Part shown: positions 58,327 to 64,000 of the stretch, piece after piece | Numbering within the stretch: position 1 is the stretch's first letter | How the letters are laid out: each line of letters begins with the position of its first letter | NCBI GenBank assembly: GCA_028641055.1 | Contig: CM054063.1 | Span: forward strand, 177,636,756-177,700,755 | DNA length: 64,000 bases | Origin: Alopecurus myosuroides | Lineage: Eukaryota > Streptophyta > Magnoliopsida > Poales > Poaceae | Reading direction: 5' to 3' | Position numbers and translations under genes: made by a program | Notes under the pieces: generated by a model | What the model was told of the DNA's origin: nothing | The model's input: the letters and a program-made list of their open reading frames with translations, nothing else | Databases searched by the model: none

Positions 58327-61300
58327 TGTAACATCCCAAGTATGAAAACTTCCCTTAGAATGTTTGTTTCTTGTTTTATTAAAGTTTTGCATCATGTCAT
58401 CATACTCATTCCTTGTTTACATTTGTTTTCCTTTTGTTTGCATCTGTTTTTATTTGTTTTCACAATGGAAATTCAAACAATATTTCAAATGCTTTGTTCA
58501 TACTTGTTATGTTACAACTCTCCAAATAAAAGGTTCAAATTAAACTTCCATTTGTTTCCATGAAAAATAAAAAGCTCAACTATTTATTTGTTCTTTAATA
58601 ATCCACTTAATACAAATTGCATTCAAAATTCAAATCACATGTTACAAACAGCACCCAACATGAACTTATGAAAATTACCAAAATATTCTAACCCTTTTGT
58701 TCCATTTAAACTATAGGGTTCACCCTATTTAAACCTTGTTTTCAATATTTCACTAAATAATCAAATTCACCCAAATTTGAACCAAATTACAAACATCATT
58801 GTATTTTTTTGAAAACAAAAGTTGGCATTTAGTTGCTATCGTAATAACTAACTTAACCAAATTTTTTTCTAAATTTTTCTAACACCAAAACCTATCTATT
58901 TCTTCCTATTTTCTTTTCAGCAAAAAAAAAAACAGAAGGAAAAAAAGGCAAACAAACGCACAGCGGAGGGGAGCAAGCACGGCCCAGCCCAATTTTCTTC
59001 CCCGCACGGCCCGGTACCCCTTCGCGATCCTCTTCTCCCTGTACGGCAGAGAATCGGCCGGAGCCACGTCGACGCCGCCGCGCGGGAACGGCCAGCAGCG
59101 CCCTGTAGCCCCTATAAAGCCTACCCTAGGCCCCCCGAGCTGCCCTAGCCAGCTACCATCCCTTCTCCCTCGATCTCCGCCGCCATTTTCCCTCTCTCTG
59201 CCACCTATCTCCTCCATCTCTGAACCTCACCGGCGCCACCCACTCTGAACCCATGGCGCTCGCCGCCGTTGCCGTGCTCCTCCACCCTAGCTGATCCCGG
59301 GAATCAGCTCCCCGTGTCCACCTCGCCCTTCTCGACACCTCCCCGACGCCAACCATCTGCTGGATCGCCGCCGCCAAGCTCGTCGCTGTCGCCACCGTTG
59401 TTCTGCCCCGCGCCTGCTTCCCCTTCTGTCCCTCGAGGTGATCACCGTGCTCTCCCTCTCCTGTCCCCTCTCTGCATCCTGCACGCGCGCGCAACCACAG
59501 CGAGCCCAACGCATCCATCCACCGCGAGTAGCCGCGTAGCTCGCCGCCGGCCACCGTTCGTTCTCCGTCAGGTTCAGAAAAGGTGCAGGTTTTCGTCAGT
59601 TAAAAGTTCAGTTTAGTAACTGAACTATAACCTCACTGCATCGCGTATACTGACAAGCACACGTTCGCTACCGCAGCGGTAGCACACAGCGCACGCACGC
59701 GTTCGCTAGCGGGTTCGAGTCCCCTCTTCCACAGGAAAAACCCCACATTTTTGCGAAGGGCACTGACAGGGTGGCCCCCCTGTCAGCTGCTGTGTGCGCG
59801 CTGCTGCCACGTTGGCCCCAGGGCCCACTGGCAGTGACCCAGTCTAGGTCACTGCACGGTGTAGAGCTATTTTCAGCTTTTCTTTCTTTCAGTTTAAGTC
59901 CTTTTCTTCACAGATTAGTCCCTGTAAATAAAATGTTAATAACTTTTATTTCCTAAATCCAAATGATAAGAATAAAATATGTTTGTTGAACCAAATTTAA
60001 TTATCTATCTATTTAAACCATTTGTATTCTGTTTTGAATAATTCAAATGCATTCAAATTTCAAATTCAAACAATTCATTTAAAATTTGATTAAATGCATA
60101 ACTATTTCAAACTTAATTCAAATAACACAAATAAAATATGTTTTCCATGCTATTTTGAACCACCTTTTAAAATATAAATTTTGTTTCATGTTTTGATTAA
60201 TTAAAATTGCTTAAATAATTTAAACCTTGTTTAAATCATTTAAATTTGCTAAATTCATAACTTGCTCAAATTAAATTATTTGTGAACATGTAAAATATGT
60301 TTTCCAACTAGAAAAGTATAAACTTTTCAAATATGAATTTGAATTTATGTTTTGAACAAATAAAATTCAAATAAAATTCATACTTGAATTTAATTCAATT
60401 AAAACTTGTTTAATCTTGTTTAATTCATAATTAATTCATCCTAAATCCTTTTTCAATATTTGAAACATGTAATCCACTTAAATTTTGTGTTCTTTTCAAA
60501 TATGAATTTTGTTATTTGTTTTGAACAATTTAACTTGCTGAAAACAACAAATGCTTGTGTAACACCTTTAAGGAACCAAAATTTCTTAACTTAATAAATA
60601 AATTCCAAACTTGGTAAACCTTACTTCAAAATTGTTCTATTGTTGTTATTTTTCTGTTTTCCTTATCCATGCATCATACTAATCCACTTTCACCTGTTGG
60701 TTAGTTGTAAAACAATTATTCCAACCTTAATTGATGGGCTTTTCATATGCAACTCAAATTGCATGTGGGTCCATTTAATCATGTTGTTACCATGTCAACT
60801 AGTTTATTTTGATGCATCAATAAAATGGTCATGCATCATCCCATGATTGTGCATTATGCCATGTTATTGATTGTTTGTCTCTTTGCGTTGTTTGTTTGCC
60901 TCTTCTCGAATAGACGACGACGTTGAGACAGACGAGCTTTACGAAACCCCTTCTGAGGAGTTAGCCCAGTAGCAGGCTGCTGAGTTTGCAGGCAAGTTAT
61001 CACTCACATGAACCACTGTGTTCCTTTCAACATTGGTTACCGATACTTTCCGTTGTCTATTTCTGCTAGCCATATGTATCGTTGCTTCTGTTACGAACCT
61101 ATCACCTGTTACCCTTTAACCATGATATAGCCTCACCTCCACACCTATAACCCCATTGTTTGTTGCCCGTGTCTTACTAGCATGCTTAGGGTTGTTTCTG
61201 TTCGAGTCTGTTACCCGTTACTTTCTGTTACTATATTTCTATTATGTTCTGGGGCTCGATGTTAAACAACAACCTGTTAATTCTGAGGTAACAATAATTT

Positions 61301-62749
61301 GCTGATAAGGCACCGGCAGGAGGCCCGGCGTGGTTTTGAGGCCTGCTAGTGTCGACCCTAATTAGGAAAAGTGTCTTGTCTACTGATCCATGATGAGCGC
61401 ACTATCCGCATGTGGGAAGCGTGTATGGGCGCCCCCCTCAATTTGATTCGATTCGCATCTCGTCCAAATCGCCACACTTAGTTCGGGCTTTCCATTTGAT
61501 GCACTCATATGCAGGTACGAACCCGAGGCCAGGGTGGAATTTTTGTAGTCGGCATTTAGGGCGGCGTGGTCTTAGAGTGCTATGAGGGTCCCCTTTTCTT
61601 CGTGGGGCTCGATTAGCCGCGCACGCACAGCACGTGGTGCTTTGGGCTTGATGCGAAGAAGAGTTGAGTTGTGTAGAGTGCCTCGCTTGGTGGGTTTGAT
61701 TCCCGTCTGGCGGGATATTCTTACGTGTACGGCCAAATTGGTGCACCCCTGCAGGGATAAATCTTCTCGAGAAGCCGTGTTTTCCGCGGTTATGGTTAAC
61801 TTGGTGAAAGTACTGGCTAACAAGTACTCAGAACAACTTACACCTAACTAATGATAACTTGACTAGTAATAGCCTTATTGCCACAATAACTTGAACCATC
61901 GTTAATCCAACTGTGTGAGTTATCCTCGGATTGCTTCTTTGGATAAGGGGCGAGATCCAGGATGGCTTTGTTTGGTGGTTAGTTATAGTTGGTTACGATA
62001 CACTATCTTATCTTCTTTCTGTTAGCCGGAAGTTGTAGTATGTTCTGTAGTTGGTTAGAGCAGCCAGTTGCAGCATCTTTTATATCCCCTTTCTTCCGTT
62101 GAACCCAAAGCATCTGTGCTTGGTGTTGACGGGTTACACTTTGGTGAACTGTGAGTCTTGCTTGCCAGTACGTTATTGTACTGACCCCATTTGGGGCTGT
62201 GGTTTCCGCAGACTACGCTTACGAGGATCCCCGTGACGGCTACTACGTGGAGTTTGACGAGGCTGCTGACGAGTAGATAGCGGACCTGGGCAGGATCCGA
62301 GACTACGTGGATGGGCTCCGTTTTGCTTTCATTCCCGGCTTCTTAAGCCTATTTGGATTTGTCTGTACTCAGACCTTTTGAATGCTTCCGCTGAGATGTA
62401 ATGATGATATGTTGGGACATGTGTCCTTTGGATGATTGTATTTGCTATCTCTGCTCTAGTGAGAGCTATTTGCAACTTATTTCTATTTATTTGTGTCTTA
62501 GAGATCTGTTGTGTTATCAGTTTGTTCAACGCCGTTGACGTACCATGTGTGTATGGTATGAAGTACGTCAATGGTAGTATCCTGATTTCTATGGGATGGT
62601 TTACGTAGACGATGAACAGATAGGGGTTGGTTGTCACACATACGTGTGTTGGCCTACTCGTAAGAGATGCGGGTGCCGGTAAGCCCCGTAATCCAACCAA
62701 CTACTGTTCAACGGAACTGCGAGTATCCTCTAGAAGTCCGGGTGCGACA
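58327..62749 (+). repeat. 3' LTR (4423 bp) of chromovirus
   Basis: Collinear with 47912-52337; three bases shorter overall, with small indels at homopolymers near 58921-58950 and scattered substitutions. The TATA box is at 59112-59119. It ends GTGCGACA next to the CTCTT target duplication. Confidence 0.95.
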
Positions 62750-62754
62750 CTCTT

Positions 62755-63033
62755 CCTTCTCATTCTTCCCTTAGGAGATGTAGTGTTTTTAGAGGAATGA
62801 GTTCCACTTTTAGTTCCTCCACCCTCCTCCTCATCTTCCTTATTCTCCAGAATTTCTTCCGAAGGAATAGAAGATGACGGTTCCGAACCCTTGGATTTTA
62901 AGAGTTGCATCATTATATCACGCAACTCCTTCATTTTGGCATCCATGGATGATTTCAAGGAATCTTTCATTTCCTTGAGATCATCCATAGTGACTTGTGC
63001 CGTGGGCACGATGCTTTCCCCTTCGTTGACCAT
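62755..63033 (-). pseudogene. Copia gag N-terminus, cut by the chromovirus
   Basis: An ATG at 63031-63033 opens MVNEGESIVPTAQVTMDDLK, with a coiled-coil-like stretch (KEMKDSLKSSMDAKMKELRD), a Ser/Glu-rich linker and a Lys-rich KGRMRRK end at the junction. Beyond 62755 the apparent frame runs into LTR sequence and is not real. Removing the chromovirus brings it next to the gag block reading leftward from 47906. From general knowledge this is the gag leader of a cereal copia element; with pol deleted it is dead. Confidence 0.65.
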
Positions 63034-63070
63034 ACTAAAATCTTAGGCGGTTAAGCCTCAAAAGAGCCGA

Positions 63071-63083
63071 GGCTCTGATACCA
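63071..63083 (-). other. Primer-binding site of copia element
   Basis: The minus strand reads tggtatcagagcc, about 15 bases inside the LTR end at 63099. It fixes the minus orientation and identifies the LTR to the right as the 5' LTR. Confidence 0.8.
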
Positions 63084-63098
63084 ATTGACCAGATAATA

Positions 63099-64000
63099 TG
63101 GGAACCTAGAAATGGGGTGGGGTGGGGTGAACAGGTGTCACTTAAAATTTTCATACCTTTTCGATTTAGGATTGACACAAAGGTAAATTTTCTAGATATG
63201 CAACTACGGTGAATTTACCTATATGAAAAGAGCAACACTAACCAAGAAACAAACACAAAGTAAAGGAGAGGGAATGAGGTAAACGATAAAGGAAGCACGC
63301 GGAGACAAGGATGTATTCTCGAGTTCCTCCTTCTGAGGGAGTACGTCTCGTTGGAGGGATGTGAGTTTTTCTACAAAAGCCTACTCAACACCACAAATTC
63401 CTCACCCTATTCTCTGACGAACCTCGCCACAAAGGTCTGGTTCACCTTCCACTATTGATTCCCTTTGAGGAGGAAATCAGTGCCTTTACAATGATCTTGA
63501 GACACACACTCACAACTTAATTGAGGGCTCCCAAGAATCACCAAAAATCTTGTTACAATCACTAGTGAGAAACAATGGAGTCTAGGTTTTCCTCAAGGAA
63601 ACCCTAGACTTGAATCCCTCTAGAGAAAGAGGGGGAAACGAAGAGTGGGTTGGTGAAAAGGTAGATCGGGGTCTTCTGCTTCAATCCTCCAAAGATCAAT
63701 GAGTTTGGGTGGAGGTATTAGGAGAATTCTAGCTTTTGGTGAGCTCAATAAATGTTAACTTCAATGTTGGACGAGCTACCTCTTGGGGAAGAAGGGTATG
63801 GGTTTTTTATACCCTGCTCCCCAAATCTAGCCGTTTGACCTTTTTTTAGCTGAAATCTACCGCTCGTGACAGCGGTACTGCCGCTACCTGGTATCCTAAG
63901 AGGTACCAGGGAGTCCCGCATACTGGTGACAGGCGGTATAACCAGAGAAGTATCGCTGAGCTCCAGCATCGATACTAACGGTAGCTTTCATGGTACTTCT
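63099..64000 (-). repeat. 5' LTR of copia element, cut by window edge
   Basis: Starts TGGGAACC on the plus strand (the LTR 3' end on the minus strand) and continues past 64000. 63110-63540 matches 46900-47315, and reversed matches 25330-25750. The part at 63850-64000 holds a cluster of GCGGTA/TACCGC-like motifs in the position where the related LTR at 24584 has ACTCCGG repeats. Confidence 0.75.

Larger units (their letters stand above)
47912..62749 (+). mobile_element. Complete Tekay-type chromovirus (14.8 kb)
   Basis: Two direct LTRs (47912-52337 and 58327-62749), a tRNA-Met primer site (52340-52352), an extra ORF, gag-pol with a C-terminal chromodomain-like segment, a polypurine tract (58315-58323), and a perfect target duplication CTCTT (47907-47911 and 62750-62754). 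Domain order PR-RT-RH-INT-chromodomain places it in the chromovirus branch of Ty3/gypsy. My by-eye tally of LTR differences is about 35 substitutions in 4.42 kb (about 0.8%), so it is a recent insertion. It landed in the gag of a copia element. Size and LTR length recall barley BAGY-1-type elements, unverified. Confidence 0.95.

Noticed and set aside
1..64000. CRISPR arrays, phage or bacterial operons
   Set aside because: No regularly spaced short direct repeats with unique spacers; introns, LTRs and LINEs show plant nuclear DNA.

Overview
This is a plant nuclear window from a grass, most likely Triticeae (wheat, barley, rye or Aegilops type). The reasons are nested long-terminal-repeat (LTR) retrotransposons with 1.4-4.4 kb LTRs, tRNA-Met-type primer sites, grass-type LINE, Helitron and Harbinger-like elements, and one GC-rich, intron-containing host gene. 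Nothing is bacterial. Family names for the transposons are recalled from general knowledge and were not checked against a repeat library.

Layout. 1-6082: right part of a minus-strand Tekay/Del-type gypsy element (decayed pol, gag, 3.3 kb LTR), inserted into the 3' end of a second retrotransposon (LTR 6250-7645). That element is inserted six bases into the 3' LTR of a third, minus-strand non-autonomous gypsy element, B1 (7646-21158). B1 is itself broken by a complete related element on the plus strand, B2 (10579-17886, target duplication ATCAT), and by a solo LTR (18130-19511). 21159-25761: AT-rich remnants and the 3' end of another LTR element. 26118-27616: a solo LTR with a perfect 5-bp target duplication. 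27631-30825: Harbinger-like DNA-transposon material, including a compact 1146-bp element with an intact ORF of unknown function. 31745-33240: a LINE-like GC-rich repeat carrying a 301-bp Helitron.

33715-37065 holds the only convincingly intact host gene: a three-exon gene for a 175-residue single-C2-domain protein of the CAR (C2-domain ABA-related) / plant small GAP1 type, with a terminal-inverted-repeat element in intron 1. Next come a 5'-truncated LINE with a 9-bp target duplication (37679-38950), a decayed plant-mobile-domain (PMD) gene (39200-42892) flanked on both sides by arrays of a short palindrome, and a minus-strand RGG-rich B3-like gene with one in-frame stop (44036-44683).

46090-46872 is a relic of a Harbinger ORF1-type gene. 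46880-64000 is a rearranged minus-strand copia element split by a young, complete Tekay-type chromovirus (47912-62749: 4.4 kb LTRs, TSD CTCTT). The chromovirus carries an extra ORF upstream of gag and a gag-pol-chromodomain frame broken by three stops and one frameshift.

The genes do not form a pathway. The host gene sits in a small low-copy island, and the rest records successive insertions whose order can be read from target duplications. The items most worth following are the palindrome-flanked PMD/B3 block, the extra ORF and possible spliced LTR ORF of the chromovirus, and the intact ORF in the small Harbinger-like element.
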